A DNA stretch of 64,000 nt from Thalassobacillus sp. CUG 92003 (GCF_013618635.1 NZ_JABLSJ010000006.1:124001-188000), one strand, 5' to 3'. Shown: positions 17,951 through 28,256, counted from the first letter of the stretch. The notes: generated by a model from the sequence alone, not told the origin. Translations and numbers: made by a program.

Positions 17951-20047
17951 CTATTCTTCATCTTCTAATACTCGATATGCATTGTCAAATAAAACTTGCT
18001 GACTGTTGATTTCCTGCTCGTTCACGTCTTTTGTCACATAATGGTAGGCGCCATTACTATCTTGCTCTCTAGCTTTCACATTATCTTTTAACATCATACA
18101 TAATATGTCCATTAATGAAGATTTCACTTCTTCCTCGTAGATCGGAAACAAGATTTCTACGCGCTTCACCATGTTGCGTGTCATCAGATCAGCCGAGGAT
18201 AAATAGATTCGTTTATCTCCATTTGAGTGAAAGTAGAAAATCCGGCTGTGTTCCAGGAACCGACCTACGATACTGATGACCCGCACGTGTTCACTCACAC
18301 CGGTTATGCCTGGCCGCAGACAGCAGATGCCTCTCACTATCAAGTCAACCTTCACGCCTGCTTGTGATGCTTCGTAAATTTTCATAATCAAGTCTTTATC
18401 CGTGAGCGAATTCATTTTGGCAATAATGTGGCCGTCCTGGTGTTCATGATGAAACGCAATTTCTTCATCGATTAGTTTGATGAAGTCATCACGTATATCA
18501 AACGGTGCGACCGATAAATGATGATAGAACGGCTTTTCTGTATAGCCGCTCAAATAATTGAAAAAGTTGGTCGCATCAATCCCGAATTTCCTTTTTGTAG
18601 TAAACAGCCCCATATCCGTATAAATTTCAGCCGTTTTATCATTATAGTTGCCTGTCCCCAGATGCACGAACCGCTCGATTTTCTCACCCTGTTTTTTGAC
18701 GACCAACGTGATTTTACTGTGGGTTTTCAAATTATTCATACCAAATATAACATGGCAGCCTGCCTTCTCTAGCTCTCTCGCCCACTGCACGTTATTTTCT
18801 TCATCAAAGCGGGCTTTCAATTCGACGAGGACCGTCACTTGTTTCCCATTTTCCGCTGCACGTTTCAAAGCTTCGATAATGGGCGAATCACCGCTCAATC
18901 GATACAAGGTTTGTTTAATAGCCAGGACTTCCGGGTCTTCTGCAGCCTCAGCTATGAAATCAACCACAGGCGCAAAAGATTCGTAGGGGTGATGGAGCAG
19001 TATATCTCGATTGGAGGCCGCTTCAAACACAGAAACGTCTCCTTCTAATCCTTTTGGCGGTTGGGGAATAAGTTTGTCATAAATAAGCGAATCATTGAAG
19101 TCAGCCAGATCATCATAAAATTGGAACAAAAAACTCAAGTCAAGCGGACCGTTCGTGATGTATAAATCATGACGATGAATCTCAAGAGCGTCCAATAAAA
19201 ATCGGGTCATTTCTTCATCATGTTTAGCCGCATTAACTTCCAATCTGACGGCGGCCCCCCATTTCCGTTTCGTCAGTTCCTTTTCAATTTCTTTTAATAA
19301 ATCACGGGCGCCTTCTTCATGTATCGTCATATCAGCATTTCGGGTGATACGGAATTCCGTAATCGACGTGACGGTAAAGCCTTTGAATAATCGATAGATA
19401 AAATGACTGATGATATCTTCCATTAATAAAAACGTCGGTTCATCTGTCTCTTTATTTACGGAAATGAACCGGTCTAACACAGAAGGGACTTGAACAATTG
19501 CGGTGCAACGGCTTGCTTCCGTTTCCTGCTCCGCTTCTAACACGACGGCGAGGTTAATGGACTTATTCAAGAGAAGAGGGAAGGGCCTGTATGTATCAAC
19601 AGCCATGGGTGTCAATACAGGAAACACTTCTTCATTGAAGAAAGTTTCAATTCGCTCATATTCACTTTCCTCCAAGTCGGCTATCGAAATAAACGTGGGA
19701 GCATTACTCTGTAGCAGCCCATTCAAATGCTGGAATATATCATATTGCTCCCGGACAAGTTTAGAATTATAAAGGGTTATGTGATTAAGTTGTTCCTTAG
19801 GTGTTAAGCCGCTTTTATTGTCCGGCTTGTTATATCCTGCTTTGACTTGGTCAGTCAACCCGGCTACTCGTACCATAAAGAATTCGTCTAAATTGGAACT
19901 GAAAATAGCTAAAAATTTGAACCGTTCCAATAATGGATTGCTTTTATCTTTTGCTTCTTGTAAGACCCGTTCATTAAATGCCAGCCAGCTTAACTCCCGG
20001 TTATTAAAATACCGGGGATGATCGAGTTGATAATCGTCTTGTGCCAT
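17951..20047 (-). CDS. ppk: Polyphosphate kinase 1
   Basis: Ppk1 makes polyphosphate from ATP through a phosphohistidine. The 698 residues show the N-terminal helical domain with NRELSWLAFNERVLQEA, and the catalytic tandem phospholipase-D-like domains with NLKTHSKITLV (the reactive His) and HSRIFYFHSNGD. An AAGGGTG ribosome site precedes the ATG. It is followed upstream on the same strand by ppx after 92 bases, the common arrangement for storage-phosphate turnover. Confidence 0.97.
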   Translation of the reverse strand: MAQDDYQLDHPRYFNNRELSWLAFNERVLQEAKDKSNPLLERFKFLAIFSSNLDEFFMVRVAGLTDQVKAGYNKPDNKSGLTPKEQLNHITLYNSKLVREQYDIFQHLNGLLQSNAPTFISIADLEESEYERIETFFNEEVFPVLTPMAVDTYRPFPLLLNKSINLAVVLEAEQETEASRCTAIVQVPSVLDRFISVNKETDEPTFLLMEDIISHFIYRLFKGFTVTSITEFRITRNADMTIHEEGARDLLKEIEKELTKRKWGAAVRLEVNAAKHDEEMTRFLLDALEIHRHDLYITNGPLDLSFLFQFYDDLADFNDSLIYDKLIPQPPKGLEGDVSVFEAASNRDILLHHPYESFAPVVDFIAEAAEDPEVLAIKQTLYRLSGDSPIIEALKRAAENGKQVTVLVELKARFDEENNVQWARELEKAGCHVIFGMNNLKTHSKITLVVKKQGEKIERFVHLGTGNYNDKTAEIYTDMGLFTTKRKFGIDATNFFNYLSGYTEKPFYHHLSVAPFDIRDDFIKLIDEEIAFHHEHQDGHIIAKMNSLTDKDLIMKIYEASQAGVKVDLIVRGICCLRPGITGVSEHVRVISIVGRFLEHSRIFYFHSNGDKRIYLSSADLMTRNMVKRVEILFPIYEEEVKSSLMDILCMMLKDNVKAREQDSNGAYHYVTKDVNEQEINSQQVLFDNAYRVLEDEE

Positions 20048-20139
20048 ATGCTCACCCTTAAAGTCGTAATCATACCCACCGCCATATTATGTGATAGATG
20101 TATAGGTGATATTAACTTCAGGTAAAAAATCTGTAAATC

Positions 20140-21672
20140 CTATGACGTTTTAATAAACGATAATTCGATTTGGCGTTTCAATGCTTTCTCCAAATGTTTC
20201 TTCTGTTTTTCCGCTTGATATTCTTCAGGCAGCCAGTCCTGACTTCCGTACAAACGAATAGCAAGTTCTTCTCCATCTTGGGCCAACTCTAAGCGGTCAA
20301 TGACTTGCCGTTTCGTACTATCGAGGCTGTAAACGAATTTAAGCATCGCCCCCAACAAAAAAATTTTCTTTTCTTCTTCTTTAAGAAACCACTTCTTGTA
20401 AGGTTGGATGAATTGTTTAAAGGTCGTTTTATTTTTGAACGAAGCCATCAGCGCAATTTTCAACCGTTCCATATGCATGAAGCCATCGATTGTCCGGTTC
20501 GCAAGCAGGTAGAATGTATGCTGAGAACTGGATTCCGAATCAATATATTCTCCAAGATTAAACACGTAACTCGCACGCTTCACTTTCATCCAATCTTGAT
20601 TATTGATCTGTCCGATTCCATAGTATTGAAAGTGGGTGAACAATTCATAGGCTAAAGACTGTACATGGTTAACGTGCTTGATATTCAACTCAAAATCATT
20701 GATGAGCTCTTGAATGCTTTCTTCCTGCACACTAGGAAATAAAAGAAGCCCCATTTCATGCCCTAGTTGTTCAAAAAACACCCCGTCTCGAAGGCCTTTC
20801 CTGCTTAATACAAAACTCTCAGCCTGAGTGATTTCAAATAAACTATGAAAAACTTCGATTGTCGGCATGATGGTATCAGCCCGATCTTTCGATAAACCTT
20901 CAACTTTTTGAAGTTTTTTCATCTTCAAGTTAAAAAGATAATGTTTTACATAGGAAATATCATTGTCATTCATTTGGTATTGATGCAAACCAGCGAGGGG
21001 GTACGCTTTAAGGGATTGATCGATTTGGACGAGGTTCCGTGCGCCGCCCCCGATGCCGACCATGGGCACACGTTTCCCTTCTAACCAAGGCAACGTGCGA
21101 AATTGCTCAAAGAGGTAATGGCGCAATTGACGCAGTTCCTTTTCAGTGGGGAGTTCTTCTTTAAAGAAATCTTGCTTCAACGTCAGCGCCCCGAATGGGA
21201 AGCTGTGAAAATGGATGAGTTCTCGATCTTTAAAGTAGGTGACTTCCGTACTTCCTCCCCCGATATCAACCGTGATACCTTCCGTGAGCGACGTCGAGTT
21301 TACGACCGCCAAATACCCGTAGTAAGCCTCTTTTTCACCTGTAAGTATGATCACAGGCAAACCCGTTTCAGCTTCTACCCGATCTATGATGCTCTGTTGA
21401 TTGGTAGCCTGGCGAACGGTGGCCGTTGCCACACACACCATTTCCTCGAGTTCATACGTTGCAGCCACTTCACCGAAACTGCTCAGGGTGTCGAGGAGGA
21501 TCTTAATGCCTTCTTCAGACAGCTCTCCGCTATCTAATAAGTGATTTCTAAGCCGGGCGACAGCTTTAACGTTTTCAATCTCACGTAGGCGTCCCCCCTT
21601 CTCTTTTAAGTAAACCACTAACCGCATTGTATTCGAACCAATGTCGACGATGGCATAATAGTGTTTTGACAT
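20140..21672 (-). CDS. ppx: Exopolyphosphatase, Ppx/GppA family
   Basis: This 510-residue protein has the ASKHA nucleotide and phosphate motifs DIGSNTMRLVVY (N-terminus), TVDIGGGSTEV and GIGGGARNL, then a helical HD-type C-terminal domain. It hydrolyses polyphosphate from the chain end or, in related members, pppGpp. Adjacent to ppk in the same direction, so the pair sets the polyphosphate level. The polyphosphate role is preferred because of the neighbour; a mixed role cannot be excluded. Confidence 0.93.
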   Translation of the reverse strand: MSKHYYAIVDIGSNTMRLVVYLKEKGGRLREIENVKAVARLRNHLLDSGELSEEGIKILLDTLSSFGEVAATYELEEMVCVATATVRQATNQQSIIDRVEAETGLPVIILTGEKEAYYGYLAVVNSTSLTEGITVDIGGGSTEVTYFKDRELIHFHSFPFGALTLKQDFFKEELPTEKELRQLRHYLFEQFRTLPWLEGKRVPMVGIGGGARNLVQIDQSLKAYPLAGLHQYQMNDNDISYVKHYLFNLKMKKLQKVEGLSKDRADTIMPTIEVFHSLFEITQAESFVLSRKGLRDGVFFEQLGHEMGLLLFPSVQEESIQELINDFELNIKHVNHVQSLAYELFTHFQYYGIGQINNQDWMKVKRASYVFNLGEYIDSESSSQHTFYLLANRTIDGFMHMERLKIALMASFKNKTTFKQFIQPYKKWFLKEEEKKIFLLGAMLKFVYSLDSTKRQVIDRLELAQDGEELAIRLYGSQDWLPEEYQAEKQKKHLEKALKRQIELSFIKTS

Positions 21673-21758
21673 TGTTCACACCTGCATTTCTCTCATTGTA
21701 TTGAAGCAAGTATACCATAGGTTCACGCTTCCCCAACACATGCATGAGCAAAACGAAG

Positions 21759-21854
21759 CTGGGACATAAGTAAATCAAAAGGACCTCACAAAAAAGCCGA
21801 ACTGATTTCAGCGAAATCGTTCGACTTCTTGTGTTTCATTCAGTTTTGTCCCAG
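21759..21854. repeat. Hairpin element with CTGGGACA ends
   Basis: CTGGGACA (21759-21766) and TGTCCCAG (21847-21854) form the outer stem. CACAAAAAAGCCGAAC (21787-21802) and GTTCGACTTCTTGTG (21819-21833) form an inner, slightly imperfect stem. It fills the space between ppx and prkA. TGGGACA-ended intergenic hairpins are familiar to me from other bacilli and staphylococci. It may also end prkA transcripts. Confidence 0.65.
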
Positions 21855-21868
21855 TCTCACTGCATTCA

Positions 21869-23773
21869 TTATCGATTTAATAAGCTTCCCACATAACGCA
21901 GCAAATCGTTCGCTGAGGTTGAATTATAGTTGTATTTATCAACCAGTGTTGCAATCACTTCATTCACTTTCTTGAGCTGCTGTTCATCCGGCGTCTTCGT
22001 GGACGTCGTAATTTTCACAACATCTTTCAGGTCTGCAAACAATTTCTTTTGAATGGCTTCCTTCAAGCGTTCGTGCGACTGATAATCAAATTTCTTACCT
22101 TTACGCGCATAAGCCGAAATCCGGATTAAAATTTCCTCTCTGAACGCTTTTTTGGCATTTTCAGAGACACCAATCTGTTCTTCAATGGAGCGCATGAGGC
22201 GTTCATCAGGATTCAATTCCTCACCAGTCAGAGGGTCTCTCAGCTTCGCTTTGTTACAATAAGCTTCCACGTTATCCAAATAGTTATCCATCAATGTACG
22301 AGCCGACTCTTCGTAAGAATAAACAAACGCTTTCTGCACTTCTTTTTTAGCGATCTCATCATATTCTTTACGTGCGATCGAAATTAAATCGATATAACGC
22401 TCTTTATCCTCTTTACTGATCGAGGCGTGACTACCAAGTCCATCTTTCAGTGATCGTAAAACATCCAAAGCATTGATCGTCGACATATCTTTTTTAATGA
22501 TGGTCGAGGAGATGCGGTTGATGACATATCGCGGATCAATCCCGCTCATGCCTTCGTCATCGTGTTCTTTTCGTAATTCTTCTACATCAACGTCACTGAA
22601 GCCTTCCACGTTCTCGCCGTCATATAAGCGCATTTTCTTTAAAATATCCACTTGGGCATTTTGTGAATCTTTCAAACGCGTTAACACGGTAAACATTGCG
22701 GCTACTTTCAACGTATGTGGGGCGATATGCACGTCTTTAATATCACTTTCGCGGATCATTTTCTCATAAATCCGTTCTTCCTGGCTGGCTTTCAAATTAT
22801 AAGGCACCGGCATGACAATCATCCGTGAATGGAGTGCTTCATTCTTCTTGTTGGCTATGAACGAACGGTATTCTGCTTCATTCGTATGGGCCACAATCAG
22901 TTCGTCAGCTGAGATGAGCGCAAACCGTCCTGCTTTGAAATTCCCTTCCTGAGTCAAGGAGAGCAAATGCCACAGAAACTTTTCATCACATTTTAACATT
23001 TCCTGAAATTCCATCATGCCTCGGTTTGCTTTATTTAATTCACCATCAAAACGATAAGCGCGCGGATCAGATTCTGAACCGTATTCTGCAATGGTAGAAA
23101 AGTCGATCGACCCCGTTAAATCAGCAATATCCTGTGATTTAGGATCCGAAGGACTGAATGTTCCGATTCCTACACGTTTATCTTCTGAGAAAAAGATTCT
23201 TTCCACAAGTACGTCTTCAATGCGTCCGCCATACTCCTGCTCGACACGCATCATGTTCAATGGAGATAAATTGCCTTCCACCCGGATGCCATAATCTTTC
23301 TGGAACTGCTCTCGTAAATAATTCGGAATCATGTGCAACGGGTCTTCATGCATCGGGCAGCCTTTGATCGCGAACACAGCACCTTGATCTGTATAAGAGT
23401 ACTTTTCCAATCCTCGCTTCAATAAGTTGACGAGCGTAGATTTCCCACCGCTCACCGGCCCCATTAACAATAGAATACGCTTCCTGACATCCAACCTTCG
23501 TGCGGCAGGATGAAAATATTCCTCAACGAGCCTTTCCATCGAATCTTCGAGCCCGTAAATTTCTTCATCAAAAAACGAGTACCGTTTGTGCCCATTATCC
23601 TCTTCGATCCCTGCGTCATTAAGCATTTGATACACTCTGGAATGTGCTGATTGAGCAAGATGTGGACGCTCTTTCAATAGTTCCAGATAATCAGCAAACG
23701 TACCTTCCCATTTTAACTTTTCTTCTTCTTCGCGGTAGTTTTGAATTTGTTTAAGAATATCCATATCACTCAC
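21869..23773 (-). CDS. prkA: PrkA serine protein kinase / AAA protein
   Basis: PrkA is a 634-residue protein with an N-terminal AAA+ domain (Walker A GPVSGGKSTLVNLLKRG, about residues 104-120) and the C-terminal PrkA kinase-like domain. In B. subtilis it is expressed in the sporulating mother cell and influences sigma-K-dependent genes; it groups functionally with YhbH and SpoVR. Length and motifs are standard. No partner gene is directly adjacent, but yhbH is about 9 kb away on the same strand. Confidence 0.95.
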   Translation of the reverse strand: MSDMDILKQIQNYREEEEKLKWEGTFADYLELLKERPHLAQSAHSRVYQMLNDAGIEEDNGHKRYSFFDEEIYGLEDSMERLVEEYFHPAARRLDVRKRILLLMGPVSGGKSTLVNLLKRGLEKYSYTDQGAVFAIKGCPMHEDPLHMIPNYLREQFQKDYGIRVEGNLSPLNMMRVEQEYGGRIEDVLVERIFFSEDKRVGIGTFSPSDPKSQDIADLTGSIDFSTIAEYGSESDPRAYRFDGELNKANRGMMEFQEMLKCDEKFLWHLLSLTQEGNFKAGRFALISADELIVAHTNEAEYRSFIANKKNEALHSRMIVMPVPYNLKASQEERIYEKMIRESDIKDVHIAPHTLKVAAMFTVLTRLKDSQNAQVDILKKMRLYDGENVEGFSDVDVEELRKEHDDEGMSGIDPRYVINRISSTIIKKDMSTINALDVLRSLKDGLGSHASISKEDKERYIDLISIARKEYDEIAKKEVQKAFVYSYEESARTLMDNYLDNVEAYCNKAKLRDPLTGEELNPDERLMRSIEEQIGVSENAKKAFREEILIRISAYARKGKKFDYQSHERLKEAIQKKLFADLKDVVKITTSTKTPDEQQLKKVNEVIATLVDKYNYNSTSANDLLRYVGSLLNR

Positions 23774-23914
23774 GACCTCCCCGTCGTATTCAGCCCAAAC
23801 GAATTAGTACAGTCTATGCCCAATAAAACGAAATGATGATAGCATGTGTTACATCAATCATCTTCCATAAAAAAAGGTCACACAAAATGGTGTGTTGATA
23901 ATCCTATTCAAAAC

Positions 23915-23947
23915 AAAAGAGACTCATTCATTATAAGAGTCCCTTTT
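23915..23947 (-). terminator. Terminator of the small membrane protein gene
   Basis: AAAAGAGACTC (23915-23925) pairs with GAGTCCCTTTT (23937-23947) with one wobble pair. It is 25 bases after the stop at 23973. Confidence 0.75.
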
Positions 23948-23972
23948 CCTACCGTTATTTCATATTGGCGCA

Positions 23973-24155
23973 TCAATCTTCGTTCCATTCTTTTTCTTGG
24001 GAAAATTGCTTTCTCCGCACCAGGCCCATAATTAGAAAAATAACGAATAGGGCAATGTTCAACCAGCGGAAATCATCATAAATAAATGCTAAGACCGCCC
24101 AAATACCAGCGCTTATCAAAAATAAGATACTTGAATAGAGTGTTTGATTCATCAT
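23973..24155 (-). CDS. Small two-helix membrane protein, unknown
   Basis: This 60-residue protein has two hydrophobic segments (about residues 5-25 and 30-47) joined by a short acidic turn and ends in a charged tail. The start is one of two adjacent ATG codons after AAAAAGGGGG. It stands alone, divergent from lipM. I do not recognise the family. Confidence 0.65.
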   Translation of the reverse strand: MMNQTLYSSILFLISAGIWAVLAFIYDDFRWLNIALFVIFLIMGLVRRKQFSQEKEWNED

Positions 24156-24409
24156 CGGCCCCCTTTTTCATGTGACGAGAGACAGCTGCTTTTCTTTTAG
24201 CTCCGTTAAAGCCTGTTATTACATGACATATGGTAATGTGCCCCCGTATATGTAAACCATCCTTTAGTCCTCGTACGAATTGACGACCCCCGCTATGATC
24301 AAATTTTTGATTGCTTTAGCCTCTTTTGACACGCCATACCCACCTTGTTAAAATTGAAGTGATTATTTATCACATTAAAGGATAAATCCGATTAGAAAAG
24401 AGGGGCATC

Positions 24410-25228
24410 ATGAGCGAAACTTGGTATTTTGTCGATTCAGGCCCTTGTACGCCCGCTTTCAATATGGCGATGGACGAAGCTTTATTAAATTGGCACAGTC
24501 AAGGGAAGATCCCCCCTGTCCTCCGTTTTTACGGTTGGAAACCAGGCGGGGTGTCCGTCGGTTACTTCCAGAAGGTGCACGGCAAGATCGACCTTGAAGG
24601 AGTCGAACGGCACGGCTACCAACTCGTGCGGCGGCAAACTGGAGGTCGAGCGGTGCTGCACGACCAAGAATTAACGTATAGTATTATCGTATCAGAAGAG
24701 CATCCTTCCATGCCACAATCTGTAAAAGAAGCCTATCTCGTTCTGTCGCAAGGCTTGTTGGAAGGTTTTAAAGAGCTGGGTATTGAAGCTGAGTTCGCCA
24801 TTCCGGATGGGAAAATGGAAACCACAGGTTCTGCTGTTTGCTTTGAAGAACCGTCTTGGTACGAACTCATCGTGGCAGGAAAGAAAGCAGCCGGGAGTGC
24901 CCAGATGCGAAAAAAAGGAGTGATCCTCCAGCACGGCTCCATCCCAATTGAGCTTGATATCGATACACTATTCGATTTATTCGTGTATCCGAGTGACCGT
25001 GTTAAAGAGCGCGCCAAAAAAGCGTTCAAGGACAAAGCCATTGCAATTAACACGCTGACATCAGAACCCCAGACATTCGATCAAACTAATGCAGCCTTTA
25101 AAACAGGATTTGAAAAAGGATTGAACATTCGATTAGAACCCTTTCAATTAAATGAAGAGCAGTTTGCTGAAGTCCAGAACATTGCCGAAACGAAGTACAA
25201 CCAAAGTGAATGGAATTTTTCCCGCTAA
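24410..25228 (+). CDS. lipM: Octanoyl-[GcvH]:protein N-octanoyltransferase
   Basis: LipM moves octanoate from acyl carrier protein to the GcvH protein, the entry step of the Bacillus lipoate pathway. The 272 residues form a BPL/LplA/LipB fold. Features are [18 protein letters not shown], the nucleophile Cys144 in [12 protein letters not shown], and Lys159 in [17 protein letters not shown] precedes the ATG. It is followed after 15 bases by lipA, so octanoylation and sulfur insertion are co-expressed. The lipoylated E2 product is encoded here too (odhB). Confidence 0.95.
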   Translation: MSETWYFVDSGPCTPAFNMAMDEALLNWHSQGKIPPVLRFYGWKPGGVSVGYFQKVHGKIDLEGVERHGYQLVRRQTGGRAVLHDQELTYSIIVSEEHPSMPQSVKEAYLVLSQGLLEGFKELGIEAEFAIPDGKMETTGSAVCFEEPSWYELIVAGKKAAGSAQMRKKGVILQHGSIPIELDIDTLFDLFVYPSDRVKERAKKAFKDKAIAINTLTSEPQTFDQTNAAFKTGFEKGLNIRLEPFQLNEEQFAEVQNIAETKYNQSEWNFSR

Positions 25229-25243
25229 AAAGGAGAGTCGAAC

Positions 25244-26191
25244 ATGGCCAAAAAAAATGACGAATACATACGTAAACCCGAATGGCTGAAGATAAAAATC
25301 AATACGAACAAATCGTACACGGGTCTTAAAAAATTGATGCGCGACAAGAAATTGAACACAGTTTGTGAAGAAGCCCGCTGCCCTAACATCCATGAATGCT
25401 GGAGTGAGCGTAAAACAGCGACCTTCATGATCTTGGGAGACACTTGTACAAGAGGATGTCGCTTCTGCGCTGTCAAAACAGGGCTGCCGAACGAATTGGA
25501 CTGGGATGAACCAGAACGCGTAGCCGAATCTGTTGAAATTATGGGATTAAAACATGTGGTCGTCACAGCTGTCGCACGCGATGACCTTAACGATGGCGGA
25601 GCCGCTGTTTTTGGTGAAACCGTCAAAGCGATTCGACGCCGCGTGCCAGGCTGTACGATTGAAATTCTACCGTCCGACATGAAAGGTGATTATGACAGCC
25701 TCTACACCTTGATGGGCGGTGAACCGGATATTTTCAATCACAATATTGAAACGGTAAGACGCTTGACGAAACGTGTCCGAGCGATTGCCATGTATGATCG
25801 TTCCCTGGAACTTTTACAACGCGTCAAAGAAATTGCGCCTGACACACCAACGAAATCAAGTTTAATGGTGGGCCTCGGGGAAACAAAAGAAGAGATCGAG
25901 GAAGCGATGGATGATCTATTAGCCCATAACGTTGATATCATGACGATCGGACAATACTTGCAGCCAACGAAAAAACATTTGAAAGTAGAACGTTACTATC
26001 ACCCGGATGAGTTTGAAGAACTGAAACAAATTGCCTTACAAAAAGGATTCCGACACTGCGAAGCCGGTCCTATGGTCCGCTCTTCTTATCACGCGGATGA
26101 ACAAGTGAGTGAAACCTCTGCTCAACGTCGGATCAAGTATATGCAAGGCTATGAATCACAGGGCGAGAAACTGGAAAACACAAACTTTTAA
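25244..26191 (+). CDS. lipA: Lipoyl synthase (radical SAM)
   Basis: LipA inserts two sulfur atoms into the octanoyl chain on carrier proteins. Both iron-sulfur sites are complete: auxiliary cluster Cys41, Cys46 and Cys52 (CX4CX5C), and radical-SAM cluster Cys68, Cys72 and Cys75 (CX3CX2C), with the C-terminal RSSYHAD motif. 315 residues is normal. AAGGAG site; second gene after lipM; ended by the hairpin at 26197-26234. Confidence 0.97.
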   Translation: MAKKNDEYIRKPEWLKIKINTNKSYTGLKKLMRDKKLNTVCEEARCPNIHECWSERKTATFMILGDTCTRGCRFCAVKTGLPNELDWDEPERVAESVEIMGLKHVVVTAVARDDLNDGGAAVFGETVKAIRRRVPGCTIEILPSDMKGDYDSLYTLMGGEPDIFNHNIETVRRLTKRVRAIAMYDRSLELLQRVKEIAPDTPTKSSLMVGLGETKEEIEEAMDDLLAHNVDIMTIGQYLQPTKKHLKVERYYHPDEFEELKQIALQKGFRHCEAGPMVRSSYHADEQVSETSAQRRIKYMQGYESQGEKLENTNF

Positions 26192-26196
26192 TTAAA

Positions 26197-26234
26197 AATT
26201 TCCCACGCGTCTCGTCTGACACGTGGGAATTTTT
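26197..26234 (+). terminator. Terminator of lipM-lipA
   Basis: AATTTCCCACG pairs with CGTGGGAATT and is followed by a T run on the plus strand. Confidence 0.85.
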
Positions 26235-26278
26235 TCAGTCTAAATAGCCGTCCAACAACTGAGACGACTCATGATCGT

Positions 26279-26518
26279 TTACCATTCATAAGGACCATAA
26301 GGACCGTAAGGAGGATAATTGTAAGGTTGATTGTAATAATAAGGCGGTGGCGGTGGAGGCGGCTCTGGCGGACCATAATTATAAAACGGCGGTGCTATGA
26401 CACTGCCAAGCAAGCCTCCGAGAAATCCACCCACAAACGGCCCTCCGAAAAATGGTCCTCCCCAGAATCGTGAATCTTCCTCTTCAAGCTCAAAAGGATA
26501 ATGCGGATAAGGGTACAT
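26279..26518 (-). CDS. Pro/Gly/Tyr-rich small protein, possibly spore-surface
   Basis: This 79-residue low-complexity protein has an acidic start, a Gly/Phe-rich middle (WGGPFFGGPFVGGFLGG) and a Pro/Tyr-rich end with a run of seven Pro and repeated PYGPYG. Such composition is common in Bacillus coat, exosporium and cell-surface proteins. No catalytic motif is seen. The assignment to the spore surface is a guess from composition. Confidence 0.6.
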   Translation of the reverse strand: MYPYPHYPFELEEEDSRFWGGPFFGGPFVGGFLGGLLGSVIAPPFYNYGPPEPPPPPPPYYYNQPYNYPPYGPYGPYEW

Positions 26519-26699
26519 GTTCTCCCTCCATTCTATAGGATGATTACCTATAGTCCACCATATGATGAGAGAAGCCTATTGGTATGGGCCACAAACTAAA
26601 AGGTAAAATTCACGACATTGATTTCATTTTCAAACCAAATCAGTTATAATAGCCTATAGTACAGTTTGTCTTTCGACATGAACAAAGGAGGCAACACCA

Positions 26700-26795
26700 T
26701 TGAAACTAACGTTGATTATCCTTGTCAGCATTACATTCCTGACCTCTATTTTTGCAGCCGGGTACGATGAAAAGCCTGGTCCTCCAACAAAATAG
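26700..26795 (+). CDS. Candidate 31-residue secreted peptide, self-contained transcription unit
   Basis: A perfect AAAGGAGG (26685-26691) lies eight bases before TTG at 26700. The product begins MKLTLIILVSITFLTSIFAA, a typical signal sequence with an AxA-like end, followed by GYDEKPGPPTK. A TATAAT lies at 26645-26650, and a strong terminator begins nine bases after the stop (26804). The layout (promoter, ribosome site, short export signal, short Pro-rich tail, terminator) resembles genes for processed signalling peptides, but no receptor or Rap gene is near. I do not recognise it. Confidence 0.55.
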   Translation: MKLTLIILVSITFLTSIFAAGYDEKPGPPTK

Positions 26796-26803
26796 ACCAT
26801 CAT

Positions 26804-26834
26804 AAAAATCGCACCCGTGACGGATGCGATTTTT
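26804..26834. terminator. Bidirectional terminator for the small peptide gene and trmL
   Basis: AAAAATCGCACCCG (26804-26817) pairs with CGGATGCGATTTTT (26821-26834). T runs occur on both strands, and it lies between convergent genes. Confidence 0.88.
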
Positions 26835-26869
26835 TTATGTTTTTTGCACGCAGATAGGATTTTGCCTAG

Positions 26870-27343
26870 TCAACTCAACTCTTTGAACCCTTGTTGTCTC
26901 AAAGCCTCGAAAATAATAATGGAGGCAGAGTTAGCCAAATTCAGCGATCTGACCCGATCCGTCATCGGAATCCTAAGGCAGCGGTCCTCCAACCCTTGAA
27001 TCAACTCCCGCGGCAGACCGTCACTTTCCCGGCCGAATACAAATAACGTATCTTTTCCCGCATCGCTAAAATCAAAATCCGTATACCGTTCCGTGCCAAA
27101 ATTTTCAATATAATAAAACTCCCCATCAGGAAATGTGTTAAACACGTCCTCGATTGAGTCGTAGTAATGAATCGTTACATTGTGCCAGTAATCGATTCCC
27201 GCCCGCTTCAGCATACGATCTTCTGTTGAAAATCCTAAAGGACGAATCAAGTGGAGCTCTGAATCTGTCGCCCAGCACGTGCGGGCAATATTCCCGGTGT
27301 TAGCCGGTATTTCTGGTTGATATAATACGATATGGTTCGCCAT
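26870..27343 (-). CDS. trmL: tRNA (cytidine/uridine-34-2'-O)-methyltransferase
   Basis: This SPOUT-class enzyme methylates the ribose of the wobble base in certain tRNA-Leu species. The product of about 157 residues starts MANHIVLYQPEIPANTGNIA and contains the knot motifs LFVFGRESDGLPRELI and RIPMTDRVRSLNLANSASI. AGAGGTG lies six bases before the ATG at 27341-27343; an in-frame GTG three codons earlier lacks correct spacing. Its tRNA-Leu substrate family includes the tRNA gene at 53815-53896. Confidence 0.93.
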   Translation of the reverse strand: MANHIVLYQPEIPANTGNIARTCWATDSELHLIRPLGFSTEDRMLKRAGIDYWHNVTIHYYDSIEDVFNTFPDGEFYYIENFGTERYTDFDFSDAGKDTLFVFGRESDGLPRELIQGLEDRCLRIPMTDRVRSLNLANSASIIIFEALRQQGFKELS

Positions 27344-27392
27344 GACTTTCACCTCTACTATTCCTTACTAACCTCATTATTATATCATATGA

Positions 27393-28256
27393 TCACGGCC
27401 CTATTCTGAAGAATTTGTATTGAATATTCGGCGTGTAAGCAGTAGAATCCTCATAATCCCAGTATCGATGTCGGCTATTGGACGTATGCGCATTGACGAG
27501 CGGCATGCCCTCGGAATTTTTCATCACGACAATGGTATTATGATCCCACCGCCCATCACCTTGAAAATCGTAACAAATGACATCACCAGGTATAAGCTCC
27601 TCAGCGCTTTCCATCTCTCGCGCCGTCATCCCCTGTTTCGAGCCACTTAAGTACCACCGAAGCGCATTCGCAACCGACCAGCTGAAACTCCACGTGTTCC
27701 CGCTGTACCACCACCCCTTACTCCGATTCGGCTGCCCCCACATCGGAGCTCCCCCAGCACGAAGACATTGCGAAATATAATTCGTGCAATCATCCGTGAA
27801 CTTTTGATAGGCAGGATTATAACTATCCCACCAATTCTCAGCATAACGGACAGCAGCCCGGCGATCGTACGTGAACCGAATCTCCCCTTCTTCACTTAAC
27901 TCCAAGGAGCGTTCCGGCATTTCATTAAGAGATTCGGGTGCTTCGGTTTCGACAGGCAAGACGACAATGTCATGATTCGTGACGCGAGCCTTGCCTACCA
28001 TCTGACACTCTTCCTGATAAAAAGCCCCTTGATGACGCAACAAAAAAGTTAAATACAACTGATAGTGAATATGCTCCTCGTCTCCCTCTTTCATTCTCTG
28101 AAACGGAAAAATATCTCCATTAACCTTGACCAATCGCTGGTTCTGTTTCTGGTAACCATCTATTTTCTTGGTAAGCCAAGGCTGGGGCTGCTTACTTCGA
28201 TCCGATTGAGACAGTATATCTTGCCAATACTCACAAAGCTGATCACTCACTCTCAT
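27393..28256 (-). CDS. Amidase-domain (Amidase_6) protein
   Basis: A protein of about 287 residues. The N-terminal part (to about residue 150) is an unassigned helical region. The C-terminal part is an Amidase_6 domain with the probable catalytic Cys in [13 protein letters not shown] and the His in [10 protein letters not shown]. Family members are found as cell-wall or spore-associated hydrolases; this one has no signal peptide. The ATG at 28254-28256 has GGAGG seven bases upstream; longer in-frame starts lack it. The 21-bp-period repeat array lies directly upstream. Confidence 0.8.
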   Translation of the reverse strand: MRVSDQLCEYWQDILSQSDRSKQPQPWLTKKIDGYQKQNQRLVKVNGDIFPFQRMKEGDEEHIHYQLYLTFLLRHQGAFYQEECQMVGKARVTNHDIVVLPVETEAPESLNEMPERSLELSEEGEIRFTYDRRAAVRYAENWWDSYNPAYQKFTDDCTNYISQCLRAGGAPMWGQPNRSKGWWYSGNTWSFSWSVANALRWYLSGSKQGMTAREMESAEELIPGDVICYDFQGDGRWDHNTIVVMKNSEGMPLVNAHTSNSRHRYWDYEDSTAYTPNIQYKFFRIGP

